NCBI GenBank assembly: GCA_965197275.1
Contig: CBDAMQ010000021.1
Location: 1-64,000, forward strand
Origin: DASCOT01 sp965197275
GTDB taxonomy: Bacteria; Acidobacteriota; UBA890; WLXD01
Length of the DNA stretch: 64,000 nt
Direction: 5' to 3'
Part shown: piece by piece, positions 47,786 through 56,708 of the stretch
Position numbering within the stretch: the first letter of the stretch is position 1
How the letters are laid out: each line of letters begins with the position of its first letter
Program-made: the position numbers and the translations under genes
The notes under the pieces: generated by a model
Databases searched by the model: none
The model's input: only the letters and a program-made list of their open reading frames with translations
What the model was told of the DNA's origin: nothing

Positions 47786-48094
47786 CTAGTACACGCATTC
47801 ACAATTGATGTTGGGGCCGGTGATGATCACCCTGCTGCCTGCGCAGCCGAATACCGAGTTCCTCTTCCTCATCTTGAACTTACCGGTCGGGCCCGTGGTG
47901 ACGGTGACCGGCGGTTGGGTGCAGGCGGTGAGGTTTAGCGTTGTATTCGCCGGGAATCTCCTTCCCGCAATATGCCAGATGCTCCTTGCGCCTCTTTCCG
48001 CAAACTTCGACCTGCCCTTGCACATGACAGGGGGCTGAATAGCGACAGTGGGCTGAATAGAACATCTCCCCCGTGTGAGGGTGGTCACAGCCAT
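47786..48094 (-). CDS. Possible small exported-type protein, low confidence
   Basis: A 102-codon minus-strand frame. The part from about residue 45 (RRFPANTTLNLTACTQPPVT, then TTGPTGKFKMRKRNSVFGCA and IITGPNINCECVY) looks like a disulfide-containing extracellular beta domain, with Cys residues and a G-F-P-A-N-T-T element. The first 40 residues look non-coding and no start or signal peptide is convincing. It may be a fragment. It overlaps the 5' end of the serine hydrolase frame on the other strand, and at most one of the two can be coding there. Confidence 0.3.
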   Translation of the reverse strand: MAVTTLTRGRCSIQPTVAIQPPVMCKGRSKFAERGARSIWHIAGRRFPANTTLNLTACTQPPVTVTTGPTGKFKMRKRNSVFGCAGSRVIITGPNINCECVY

Positions 48095-49600
48095 CGGCTG
48101 GACGGCCGTCGCGGAACCCGCGGCGGAGGTGACGAGCTCGGTGGTTGCGGCCCTCGGCTGGACGGCCGTCGCGGATACCGCGGCGAAGGTGACGCAGAGA
48201 GCGGCGAGGACGGAGCCAGCGTCGACGGTCGCGTCGTTCTGCTCAAGGGGTATGGGTGGAGGGACGTTGAAAACCGCCTACCGGTCACGCCGAGCACGCT
48301 GATGGCGATCGGGTCCAACTCGAAGTCCTTCACGGTGTTGCTGATGGCGCAGCTGGTCGACGAGAGCAAGCTCGACTGGGAGGCTCCCGTGCGCCGCTAT
48401 CTACCCGACTTCCGCCTCTACGACGACTATGCCACCGAGCACATGCGGGTGAAGGACCTGGTCACGCATGTTTCCGGCCTGCCGCGACACGACGGGCTGT
48501 GGTACGGCCGCAGCTTGGACCGCGAACAGCTCTTTCAGCGCCTCCGTTACCTCGAGCCGACGGTGTCGTTCCGGGCGCGATACCAGTACCAAAACCTGAT
48601 GTTCATGACCGCCGGCTACCTGCTGGAGCGCATCACCGGGGAGTCGTGGGACGACTTGGTCCGGGAGCGCATCTTCGACCCCCTAGGTATGCCGCGATCG
48701 AACACATCGGTCCAAGACATGCCGGGGTCCGGCGACTTTGCCTGGCCCTACGAGATCCGCAACGATGAGCCCGCCCGCGTGCCTTTCCGCAATATCGACG
48801 CGGTCGGCCCGGCCGGGTCGATCAACTCCAGCGTCGAGGAGATGCTGCGCTACATCGAGGCGCGAATCGGCGCCGGGGAGCGCCAGGGCGTTCGCATCGT
48901 GTCGGCGGACCAGGAGCGACAGATGCAGGGGCCCCATTCAGTCGCCGCCGGAGCGGTTGCCGGCCCGTCGTACCCCGAGATCGGTCCGTCGACGTACGGC
49001 CTCGGGCTGGCGGTAAGCACCTATCGGGGCCATCGTTGGGTGCGGCACGGTGGCGGCATCGACGGGTTCATCTCGCAGATGGCCTGGTTGCCCGACGCCG
49101 GCATCGGGGTGACGGCGCTCACCAACGGTGGTGGACCGAACCCGGTGCCGAACTTGGTCATCCAGCGGGTGTTCGACGAGTTGCTGGGGCTCGAGCCGGT
49201 GGACTGGAACGCTAGGGCGCACGAGCAGATTGCTGAGGGCGAAGCTCGTGCCGACGAGCGCCGCGACAAAGTGGAGGCCGAGCGTGTGCCGGACACCGCA
49301 CCGTCACACCGACTCGAGGACTACACTGGGGTGTACGTGCATCCGGGCTACCGGACGGTGGAGGTCAGCGTCGGCGAAGCAGGTCTGGAGATCGCATTCG
49401 ATCAGTTCAAGGCGGGGCTGAAGCACTACCACTACGACGTCTTCGAGCTCGCCGGGGACGCCCTCCCCGAGGCGGATCGAAGCCAGGGCGTTCTTCAGGG
49501 GCTCGCTGCCTTCCGGATGAGCAAGCAGGGCAAAATCATCAGCGTTGCACTGCCGCTGGAGCCGGCCGGCAGCGACATCGTCTTCGAGCGGTCGGAGTAA
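47972..49600 (+). CDS. Beta-lactamase-family serine hydrolase with irregular N-terminus
   Basis: A class C beta-lactamase-like serine hydrolase. The domain begins near 48222 (RVVLLKGYGWRDVENRLPVT). The S-x-x-K site is in AIGSNSKSFTVLLMAQ, the Y-x-N-like motif in RYQYQNLMFMTAGYLLERI, and the C-terminal H-x-G-like motif in WVRHGGGIDGF. A C-terminal DUF3471-like segment follows. The only start codon in frame upstream is ATG 47972, which adds an 80-residue low-complexity region carrying the 60-base duplication, so the true start is uncertain. Another frame across the duplication reads like a duplicated signal peptide (VVTAIGWTAVAEPAAEV), suggesting a duplication plus frameshift damaged the original 5' end. 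Confidence 0.75.
   Translation: MPDAPCASFRKLRPALAHDRGLNSDSGLNRTSPPCEGGHSHRLDGRRGTRGGGDELGGCGPRLDGRRGYRGEGDAESGEDGASVDGRVVLLKGYGWRDVENRLPVTPSTLMAIGSNSKSFTVLLMAQLVDESKLDWEAPVRRYLPDFRLYDDYATEHMRVKDLVTHVSGLPRHDGLWYGRSLDREQLFQRLRYLEPTVSFRARYQYQNLMFMTAGYLLERITGESWDDLVRERIFDPLGMPRSNTSVQDMPGSGDFAWPYEIRNDEPARVPFRNIDAVGPAGSINSSVEEMLRYIEARIGAGERQGVRIVSADQERQMQGPHSVAAGAVAGPSYPEIGPSTYGLGLAVSTYRGHRWVRHGGGIDGFISQMAWLPDAGIGVTALTNGGGPNPVPNLVIQRVFDELLGLEPVDWNARAHEQIAEGEARADERRDKVEAERVPDTAPSHRLEDYTGVYVHPGYRTVEVSVGEAGLEIAFDQFKAGLKHYHYDVFELAGDALPEADRSQGVLQGLAAFRMSKQGKIISVALPLEPAGSDIVFERSE
48094..48194. repeat. 60-base tandem duplication in the 5' region of the serine hydrolase
   Basis: A segment of about 41 bases starting TCGGCTGGACGGCCGTCGCG at 48094-48134 recurs at 48154-48194 with a few mismatches, giving an exact 60-base period (20 codons). 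Confidence 0.8.
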
Positions 49601-49889
49601 CTTCAGCCGGGCCGGTCGAGTGTCGGGTCGCACGACCGCGAATACCCCGCTCGGCTCGTGGCGCTTGACGACGGCAAGCGACATGAACGCACCCGATTAC
49701 TCGTCGGTGTGTTCTAGTGACTGTTGCGCACCGCCAGGCGTCTACTGGAGCCTGGCCGACGGCATGCCATCGCCGGAGTTGGTCACGTCCGGTCCTGGCG
49801 TCTCGGATCGGCGACAGGGCGTTGAGCGCCGGCGACAGAAATCCCCATAAACGGCAGCGCCAGAGGCGAATACGCGCAGTGTCGCGCCG

Positions 49890-51308
49890 TCAGTCGATCT
49901 TGAACTCGGCGACCAGCGCGGTGACCGACGCCTTGGCGTCGCCCAGCAGCATGCGCGTGTTTTCCTTGAAGAACAGCGGGTTGCCGATGCCAGCGTAGCC
50001 GGCTCCGAGCGAGCGCTTGAGCACGAACGTGATGCGGGCGCGGTCGGCGTCGATGATGGGCATGCCATAGATCGGGCTGTCCTCATCTTCCCGGGCCGCC
50101 GGATTCACTACGTCGTTGGCTCCGATGACCATGCAGACGTCGACCGTCTCGATCGTCGGGTTGACATCCTCGGGCTCGACGAGCTGGTCATAAGGTACGC
50201 TCGCCTCGGCCAACAGCACGTTCATGTGGCCTGGCATGCGACCGGCGACCGGATGGATGGCGTACCGAACCTCGCAGCCGTTTTCCTCGAGCATGTCGGC
50301 GAGCTCGCGCACAGCATGCTGCGCCTGAGCCACGGCCATGCCGTACCCCGGCACGAACACCACGCTGCTCGAGGACTCGAGGATCAGAAAAGCATCGCCG
50401 GTGTTGATCACCTTGGCCTCGCCGTCGGCGGCCTTGGCCGAGCCCGTAGAGTTGGCCCCGAAGCCCGAGAACAGAACGTTGGCCAGCGAGCGATTCATCG
50501 CCCTGCACATGATCGTCGTGAGGACCAGCCCGCTGGCGCCCACCAGCGCGCCGGAGACGATGAGCACCTTGTTGACGATGATAAAGCCGGTCGCGCACGC
50601 CGCCAGGCCCGAGTAGCTGTTCAGTAGCGCAACCACGACCGGCATATCGGCGCCGCCGATCGATATAACGCTGAGGATGCCGAGCGCCAGCCCGATGCCC
50701 ACCAGGGCCAGGTAGGCGGTGTACTTCGATTCCGTTAGTGGACCTGGCTCGCCGACACTGGCGAACAGCGCGGCGGCCGTGAGCGCGCCAACCAATAGCA
50801 CGACGTTGACGACCTGCTGTCCGGCGAACAAGACCGGTGGCCCCGGGATCCTGCCGGCGAGCTTGCCCCAGGCGATGACGCTACCGGTGAACGTCACGCT
50901 GCCGATCAGCGACGCGATGGCGATAGACCCCAGCGTGAAGCTGTTGAACTCCGGGCCAGCCGACGCGGCGACCTCGATCTGCGTCTGGTGGTACTCGGAC
51001 CAGCCGACGAGCAACGACGCCAGCCCACCGCCGCCGTTGAACAGCGCGACCATCTCCGGCATGCCGGTCATCGCGACGGTGCGCGCAGCGAAGGCGCCAA
51101 TGGCGCCGCCAACCACTACTCCCAGCACGATCCACTGATAGTCGAGCCCGCCGTACGCAACGGTGGCAAGTGCCGCAACCAGCATGCCCACCGACGAGAT
51201 CCGATTCCCGCGCCGCGCCGTGTCGGCTCGCTGTAGGCCCTTGAGGCCATATACGAACAGGACCGCCGCCGCGATGTACGCCAGGTCGATCAGGAACGCG
51301 CCGTCCAT
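49890..51308 (-). CDS. pntB: NAD(P) transhydrogenase beta subunit
   Basis: A 472-residue membrane subunit of the proton-translocating transhydrogenase that drives NADPH formation with the proton gradient. The ATG at 51306-51308 gives the usual N-terminal helices (LIDLAYIAAAVLFVYGLKGL). The C-terminal NADP-binding domain is intact: VPGYGMAVAQAQHAVREL, HPVAGRMPGHMNVLLAEA, IGANDVVNPAA and FVLKRSLGAGYAGIGNPLFF. It follows the small alpha-2 gene with a 1-base gap, as part of pntAA-pntAB-pntB. Confidence 0.96.
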   Translation of the reverse strand: MDGAFLIDLAYIAAAVLFVYGLKGLQRADTARRGNRISSVGMLVAALATVAYGGLDYQWIVLGVVVGGAIGAFAARTVAMTGMPEMVALFNGGGGLASLLVGWSEYHQTQIEVAASAGPEFNSFTLGSIAIASLIGSVTFTGSVIAWGKLAGRIPGPPVLFAGQQVVNVVLLVGALTAAALFASVGEPGPLTESKYTAYLALVGIGLALGILSVISIGGADMPVVVALLNSYSGLAACATGFIIVNKVLIVSGALVGASGLVLTTIMCRAMNRSLANVLFSGFGANSTGSAKAADGEAKVINTGDAFLILESSSSVVFVPGYGMAVAQAQHAVRELADMLEENGCEVRYAIHPVAGRMPGHMNVLLAEASVPYDQLVEPEDVNPTIETVDVCMVIGANDVVNPAAREDEDSPIYGMPIIDADRARITFVLKRSLGAGYAGIGNPLFFKENTRMLLGDAKASVTALVAEFKID

Positions 51309-51309
51309 C

Positions 51310-51609
51310 TCAGCCCTCTCCCTGGCCCTTCTTGCGGAACATCGCAAACATGCGGTCGGTAACCAGGTAGCCGCCGACCACGTTGATCGTGGCGCAGGCG
51401 ACGGCCAGCGTCCCGAGAATGATGGTGACGAGCTCGTTTCCTACGCGCAGCGACAGCAGTGCCCCGACAATGGTGATTCCGGAGATCGCGTTGGAACCGC
51501 TCATCAGCGGAGTGTGCAGCTGTGACGGTACGCGTGAGATGAGCTCGAAGCCGAGGAAGATGGCGAGCATCAAGATGAACAGCAGGAATACGATCGTCTG
51601 AGCGTCCAT
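51310..51609 (-). CDS. pntAB: NAD(P) transhydrogenase alpha-2 (membrane) subunit
   Basis: A 99-residue protein with three to four membrane helices (TIVFLLFILMLAIFLGFELI, then SRVPSQLHTPLMSGSNAISG, then ILGTLAVACATINVVGGYLV). This is the split membrane part of PntA found when the alpha subunit is encoded by two genes. RVPSQLHTPLMSG is the family signature. Downstream of pntAA by 37 bases and 1 base before pntB. Confidence 0.95.
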   Translation of the reverse strand: MDAQTIVFLLFILMLAIFLGFELISRVPSQLHTPLMSGSNAISGITIVGALLSLRVGNELVTIILGTLAVACATINVVGGYLVTDRMFAMFRKKGQGEG

Positions 51610-51646
51610 AGAGATCGAAAGTGCCCCGGTAGATGGTGATCCGACG

Positions 51647-52789
51647 TCAGGCGTCAGCGTATGCCTTGTTCAGCATCTCGCTGACGATCTCGCCGCCGTA
51701 GGTGATGAGCGCGCCGGCCATGATCTCGTCGTCGCGATCCAGCTTCATGCTTTTAGACTCGTCGTCCCAGAAGTGGGTGAGGAAGTTGACCAAGTTGTTC
51801 GAGTACATCTGGCTGGCGTGAACGGCGACGCGCCCCGGGAGGTTTTCGCAGCCGACGATCCGTACGCCGCCAACTTCGACTTCTTCGTTGAGCCGCGTCC
51901 CGGCAACGTTGCCGCCGTGCTCGCTGGCGGCCATGTCGACGATCACGCTCCCCGGTTTCATGCCGGCGACCATCTCCTGGGTGACAATCAACGGCGGCGT
52001 GCGGCCGAAGACCTTCGCCGTCGTGATGACCACATCCGCCGCGGCGCAGACCTTCGCCATTCCCTGTTGCTGCAGTTCGAGCTGCTCGGCGGTCAGCTCG
52101 CTCGCGTAGCCGGCGTCCGTCTGGCCGGTGTCACCGAGATCGATCTTGACGAATCGCGCGCCGAGCGACTTGACCTGTTCCTCGACCGCGGGGCGTGTAT
52201 CGAAGGCGTTGACGCGCGCGCCCATGCGCTTGGCCGTGGCGACGGCCTGGAGACCCGCGACGCCGGCACCGATCACGAAGACGCGCGAAGGCCTCAGCGT
52301 GCCTGCAGGAGTCATCATCATGGGGTAGGCCTTGCCAAGCCGGTTGGCTGCCAGCACCACTGCCTCATAGCCCGCCAAGCTCGCCTGCGAGCTCAGCGCA
52401 TCCATCTTCTGCGCCAACGTTGTGCGTGGGATCAGCTCGATGCACACCGCTTTCACGCCGCCTGCCGCGAGCGTCTCTACTAGCGGTCGATTGAAGAACG
52501 GGTCGAGGTAGCTCACATGAATGCTGTCGGTGGCAAGCAGCTCGACTTCCGCGGTCGGCGGCGGGTTGAGGCGCAGCACCACCTCGGCGGCGCCGAGGAG
52601 GGCCGCACGGTCGGCGATGACACGGGCGCCAGCTTCTTCATAGCTCGCATCGGTGGCGTTCACGGTGGCGCCAACACCAGTCTCGACGCTCACCTCTGCG
52701 CCCATCTGCACGAGCTTCTCGACACCATCTGGGACCACCGGCACGCGCGGCTCGTCCACCTTCGCTTCGCGCGGAACAGCGATCTTCAT
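51647..52789 (-). CDS. pntAA: NAD(P) transhydrogenase alpha-1 (NAD-binding) subunit
   Basis: A 380-residue NAD(H)-binding subunit from the ATG at 52787-52789 (KIAVPREAKVDEPRVPVVPD). The nucleotide-binding fold is VIGAGVAGLQAVATAKRMGA with the NAD-specific Asp in NAFDTRP. The adenine-side motif and mobile loop lie around VDMAASEHGGNVAGTR. The longer upstream frame is antisense to nothing useful and is discarded. It heads the minus-strand pntAA-pntAB-pntB genes and lies 251 bases downstream of the E1 gene on the same strand. Confidence 0.95.
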   Translation of the reverse strand: MKIAVPREAKVDEPRVPVVPDGVEKLVQMGAEVSVETGVGATVNATDASYEEAGARVIADRAALLGAAEVVLRLNPPPTAEVELLATDSIHVSYLDPFFNRPLVETLAAGGVKAVCIELIPRTTLAQKMDALSSQASLAGYEAVVLAANRLGKAYPMMMTPAGTLRPSRVFVIGAGVAGLQAVATAKRMGARVNAFDTRPAVEEQVKSLGARFVKIDLGDTGQTDAGYASELTAEQLELQQQGMAKVCAAADVVITTAKVFGRTPPLIVTQEMVAGMKPGSVIVDMAASEHGGNVAGTRLNEEVEVGGVRIVGCENLPGRVAVHASQMYSNNLVNFLTHFWDDESKSMKLDRDDEIMAGALITYGGEIVSEMLNKAYADA

Positions 52790-52866
52790 GCGTAGCTTTC
52801 CTGTGTTCGGTAAGTGCGTGAATGAGCCCGCGACAGCGAAGGGCTGAGAAAGTGAGCGGCGACTGG

Positions 52867-52929
52867 TTGATTGTCCTAGACCGGCGCCGGGGCCGCAAAT
52901 TGATTGTCCTAGACCGGCGTCGGGGCCGC
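52867..52929. repeat. Two-copy 33-base tandem repeat
   Basis: The 30 bases TTGATTGTCCTAGACCGGCG plus YCGGGGCCGC at 52867-52896 recur at 52900-52929 with one difference, a 33-base period. It lies in the pntAA upstream gap and overlaps no gene. Confidence 0.75.
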
Positions 52930-53040
52930 GAACCAGTCGGGCCCTGCGGAGGTCGACGAGCGCACGCGTCGTCCGTCGGAATAGACGGTACCGGTGCCAA
53001 GTCTGGAGGCGCTCAACCGCTATTCGGCGCCGTCGAGCGC

Positions 53041-55242
53041 TCAGCCCTCGTAGTAGCGGCGCGGCATCCAGGCGAACCCTCGATTGCTGCCGCCCGCGGC
53101 GCTTTGCGCTGCCATGACCTCGTTGCAGGCCACCACGATATCGTCGGCGGACAGCACGCAGACCTTCTCGAGCGCGAGTGATTGAGGAACCCCGGGCAGA
53201 TTCTTCTGCCCGACAGCACGTGTGGGCAGGTTCGGGAAAGCCTCCACGGCGTGTCCCTGGATGGAGCGCGCGAAGCCGGCGAACGGGCGATCTTCGGCGG
53301 CCACGACCAAGCGCCCGGTACGGCCAATGCTCTGGAAGACCGTGTCCAGGTCGGGCGGAACGAGCGTGCGAAGATCGATAACCTCGGCCTCGATGCCCCC
53401 TTCGGCCAGCGCATTGGAGGCCTCGAGGGCGGTATACACGGCTCGCCCCCACGCCACGATCGTTACGTCGCCGCCGGGGCGCCGGATCGCGGCCTTGGAG
53501 AACGGCACCCGCAAGCTCGGGTCGATGTGGGGTACCTCGCCGCGCATGACGCCGCGCCTCAAACGCTCGATCTCGTCGTCGTCAGTTGGCTCGCCCGGGA
53601 GCGCCGGGCCGAGCGTCAGGCGGTAGGCGAACTTGGGCTCCAGAACCACCACGGGTCCGCTGTACTCGGCGGCCGTCATCAGCAGGCCATAGGCGTCGAA
53701 GCTAGTCGACGGCATCAGCAGTACCAGGCCGGGTATGGACGAGAAGTAACTGTCGCAGCTCATCGAGTGGTAAATGGCGCCGCCGCCGAAGGGATCGGTC
53801 GGCATGCGAAGGATCACGCTCGCCGACGCCTTGCCGTTCGAGGCCCAATGAAAGTTTCCCAGGTGGATGAGCCAGTGGAAAGCGTTGAAGGAATAGTCGC
53901 CGAACTGGATCTCGGGCAACGCCACAAGATCGGGATGGAGGCTTGCTCCCATCGCAGTGCCGACGATCAACGGCTCGTTGAGCGGCGCATCGAACACCCG
54001 ATCCGGATGACGCTCCTTGAGACCGGCCGTGGCCTGCATAACGCCGCCGAGACGTGCGACGTCCTGGCCCCACAGCACACCGCCGTGCCGATCGATGATG
54101 CGATCAAGCGCACTCCGGATGGCGCCCGCATAGGTGATGTTGGTAGTCCCCGACGGTGTCGGCTCGGTGACCTCCGGGAACGGTCGATAGATGTGCTCGA
54201 ACAGCGAGTCGGGCGACGGGTCCGGCTCGGCGCGCACCTGCTTGATCTGAGCGCGCACCTGCTCGATCTCGGCATCCATGATGCGGCCGGGATCATGGTG
54301 GGCGAAGAAGTCGCGGCCCTCACCAGTCTTGCGCTGCAGGATGTCCTCTTTCGCCAGCACACCGCGTTCGACGAGCTGTTCGCCGAACTCGATCAGCGGG
54401 TCGTCCTGAGAAAGGTCGAAGGTGACGTCGGCGGCAGAGCTGTGGCCATTGAACCGTGGCAGGTGCTTGACGTGCAGCACCACGCCGCTCTGCCTGTCAC
54501 GCACGTAACCGGCGACATCGATGGTCGTGCTGTAGACGTCCCAGAAATCGCGCCCGTCGCACTCGAAATGTGCCAGATCGAAGGCCTTTGCATAGGCCGC
54601 GTAGTCTTTGATGCCCTGGCCTTCCTCGGGAAGGGTGCTGATGGCGATGTCGTTGTCGGTCACCATGATGATCAGCGGCAGTCGCCACACGCTGGCGGCG
54701 TTCATCGCGTCGTGCAGATCGCCCTCGGCCGTCGTCCCGTCGCCGATGATCGCCATGGCGACGCTGTGCTCGCGCCCTTTGACCTTGTAGCCCATCGCAT
54801 AGCCGGCTGCCTTGTCGAGCTGCATTCCGACCGGGCTCTGGAGCGGCAGGATACCGAGCTCCGGGTAGTAGAGATGATTGACCATCTGTCGGGCGCGGCT
54901 GAGCTCGTCAGTATCCCTGGAGAACTGCTGTCGCATCAGGTCGGTGACGAAGTTTTCGTAGCCTTGGAGCTCCAACCACATCGACACCAGCGCGTAGGAG
55001 CGGTAGTGCGGCACGAAGCCGAAGTCGTCACGCCCGAGGGCATGGGCGAAGGCGAGCGCGGTGGCGACGCCGTGAACCTCCTCGCCGGTGCCCCAGATGG
55101 CGAACTTCACTTCGCCCCGGTTGACGAACCGGACGACGAACTCTTCCGCGGCGCGCGAGCGAACAGCGACGCGATAAGCGTGCCGGAGCTCCTCGGCGGT
55201 GGGCTCTACCTGCGCCAATGCGTCGGTTTCGGCCTGTTCCAT
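53041..55242 (-). CDS. 2-oxoacid dehydrogenase E1 component, fused alpha and beta subunits
   Basis: A 733-residue fusion. The N-terminal half (about 1-370) is the E1 alpha part: the ThDP motif is IIGDGTTAEGDLHDAMNAAS to LIIMVTDN, preceded by FGFVPHYRSYALV. The C-terminal half (about 380-733) is the E1 beta part: ITYAGAIRSALDRIIDRHGG, DAPLNEPLIVGTAMG, VALPEIQFGDYSFNAFHWLI. It decarboxylates a 2-oxoacid (most like branched-chain or pyruvate type) onto an E2 lipoyl domain. E2 and E3 are not in the window. The fusion is in one frame with no break, so it is a real bifunctional subunit. Start ATG at 55240-55242. Confidence 0.93.
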   Translation of the reverse strand: MEQAETDALAQVEPTAEELRHAYRVAVRSRAAEEFVVRFVNRGEVKFAIWGTGEEVHGVATALAFAHALGRDDFGFVPHYRSYALVSMWLELQGYENFVTDLMRQQFSRDTDELSRARQMVNHLYYPELGILPLQSPVGMQLDKAAGYAMGYKVKGREHSVAMAIIGDGTTAEGDLHDAMNAASVWRLPLIIMVTDNDIAISTLPEEGQGIKDYAAYAKAFDLAHFECDGRDFWDVYSTTIDVAGYVRDRQSGVVLHVKHLPRFNGHSSAADVTFDLSQDDPLIEFGEQLVERGVLAKEDILQRKTGEGRDFFAHHDPGRIMDAEIEQVRAQIKQVRAEPDPSPDSLFEHIYRPFPEVTEPTPSGTTNITYAGAIRSALDRIIDRHGGVLWGQDVARLGGVMQATAGLKERHPDRVFDAPLNEPLIVGTAMGASLHPDLVALPEIQFGDYSFNAFHWLIHLGNFHWASNGKASASVILRMPTDPFGGGAIYHSMSCDSYFSSIPGLVLLMPSTSFDAYGLLMTAAEYSGPVVVLEPKFAYRLTLGPALPGEPTDDDEIERLRRGVMRGEVPHIDPSLRVPFSKAAIRRPGGDVTIVAWGRAVYTALEASNALAEGGIEAEVIDLRTLVPPDLDTVFQSIGRTGRLVVAAEDRPFAGFARSIQGHAVEAFPNLPTRAVGQKNLPGVPQSLALEKVCVLSADDIVVACNEVMAAQSAAGGSNRGFAWMPRRYYEG

Positions 55243-55475
55243 ACAGATCTCCCTGACACAGACGACGACAACGCCGTCATGAGCGCCTTGCTAACGCCAC
55301 GCCACGCACCCGTTTGGTGCGGTGCTTCGCGACGGCGCGATTTCACGGCGGGGGCTGTCTCAACCGCCACGGCGCGGCCGTCTCAGCTTTCGTTTGCCAA
55401 CCGAGAGTGTCGCGAAGGCCGCATTATACCAACTGCGGCCCGCGACCTGAGTAACCAGCGCTGACGAGACCAGAA

Positions 55476-55507
55476 CCGGCCCACGCCAGGGAGGTGGCGT
55501 GGGCCGG
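55476..55507 (-). terminator. Hairpin terminator-like element downstream of the GWxTD gene
   Basis: A perfect 12-base inverted repeat (CCGGCCCACGCC at 55476-55487, GGCGTGGGCCGG at 55496-55507) with an 8-base loop, just after the minus-strand GWxTD stop at 55533. The following bases are only mildly T-rich, so it is a strong stem with an imperfect tail. Confidence 0.55.
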
Positions 55508-55532
55508 GGGTAGGCTTGGCAGGAGGAGGAGC

Positions 55533-56189
55533 TCAGTCGGCGTTGACGACAGCTGCCTCCTTGGCGTACTGAAGCGCATCCCGGACGTAGAGCGGGACGT
55601 ATCCGGGCCCACCGAAGCCACCGTAGATGCGGTAGCTGCTGCGTGCCGCGTTTCTCACGAAGGCGATGGCTACCTGCCCATAGACGCTGTCGAAGCCGCG
55701 CTCCGCTCCGCGCTCGCCGACGGTGAAGTACGTCCACACCACGGCGTCGGCGGAGTAGCCGAACACCGGTCGGATGTAATCCGGCCGGCCGAGCACGATG
55801 TGCACGAAGCCGCGATCAGATTTCCAGCCCCGAGGAAAGTCGTGATAGCGATCATTGGTCATCGCCACACGCTCGTAGAAAAGACGCTTGAAGTTGTTTC
55901 CGGCGACCTTCTGGTCCTCGTCGCGCAGATCCCAGAAATCGGCAATGAAGTCGGCGCGCTCCTCGGTGCTGGAGAGACCCTTGAACACCTTCTGTTCGGC
56001 ATCGAGGATGACGTAGTCGACCGGGCCATCCATCCAGACGTCCGGGTCGGCCTCGAAATACGCCATCGCCTCGGTGCCGGTCTCCGGAAATTCCTTGAAC
56101 GGGGCCGCGGCCGACACTGCGGCCGGTAGCACGGCCACCACGGTGGCAACGGCTAGAAAGCTCGTGAGTCGGCGATTTCGAGCTTGCAT
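55533..56189 (-). CDS. GWxTD-domain exported protein
   Basis: A 218-residue protein from the ATG at 56187-56189, preceded by GGAGGAGGAA. Signal peptide at residues 1-28 (RRLTSFLAVATVVAVLPAAV). The GWxTD domain follows: ILDAEQKVFKGLSSTEERAD, FIADFWDLRDEDQ and the hallmark FPRGWKSDRGFVHIVLGRPD (here GWKSD in place of GWxTD). This domain is found mainly in Acidobacteriota, Bacteroidota and relatives, which supports the taxonomic guess. Its function is unknown. A hairpin terminator lies just downstream. Confidence 0.88.
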   Translation of the reverse strand: MQARNRRLTSFLAVATVVAVLPAAVSAAAPFKEFPETGTEAMAYFEADPDVWMDGPVDYVILDAEQKVFKGLSSTEERADFIADFWDLRDEDQKVAGNNFKRLFYERVAMTNDRYHDFPRGWKSDRGFVHIVLGRPDYIRPVFGYSADAVVWTYFTVGERGAERGFDSVYGQVAIAFVRNAARSSYRIYGGFGGPGYVPLYVRDALQYAKEAAVVNAD

Positions 56190-56708
56190 GTTCCTCCTCC
56201 TTTGTCGTTGCCGTGTTGGACAACACGGCTTCGGTGTGGCGACCCCGGCCGTTAGCGGTCGGTGCCGGGCGCCTAGGGCGCCGACCGCCGGGAGCGGCCT
56301 GGGTCGCAACAACGTGGTTCGCAAAGGTCGTGCCAAACTGCGTGCCGGGAATCGCGTGGCTGTGAGACGATCGCCGCCAACCACTGGAAAGAGCCAGAAA
56401 CAGGGCCTTGTCGGCCTCGGGCGTGTCTCCGTGTCACGGTCGATCGTGGCTATCGCCACGATGCGAACCGGGCGCGACGGGGGCCGCTAGCGGCGACGGG
56501 CCGACATTGACGGCCTGGCGTCATTCAACGGTGACGACGTATCGACGTTCTTCAGGTCAGGCCGGGACCGGCGGCGCTGACTTCCAACCGGGGCTCGCCG
56601 TGTGCTTAGTGGCGGCACCGAAACCGGCTATCCACGTTCGCCTGCTCGCCAGGCGCCGGTCCGTCCTATAGAACAGGAACCCCACACCTCGCTCCGGGGG
56701 ATTCGCGA
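56190..56708. other. No gene seen between the GWxTD gene and the AddB-type gene
   Basis: About 520 bases between divergent genes. No credible gene on either strand. It should hold both promoters, but none is distinct enough to list. Confidence 0.45.

Noticed and set aside
53182..55464. A 760-codon open frame on the plus strand opposite the E1 gene
   Set aside because: It is antisense to a clear, motif-rich E1 fusion; its composition is typical of a shadow frame in high-GC DNA.
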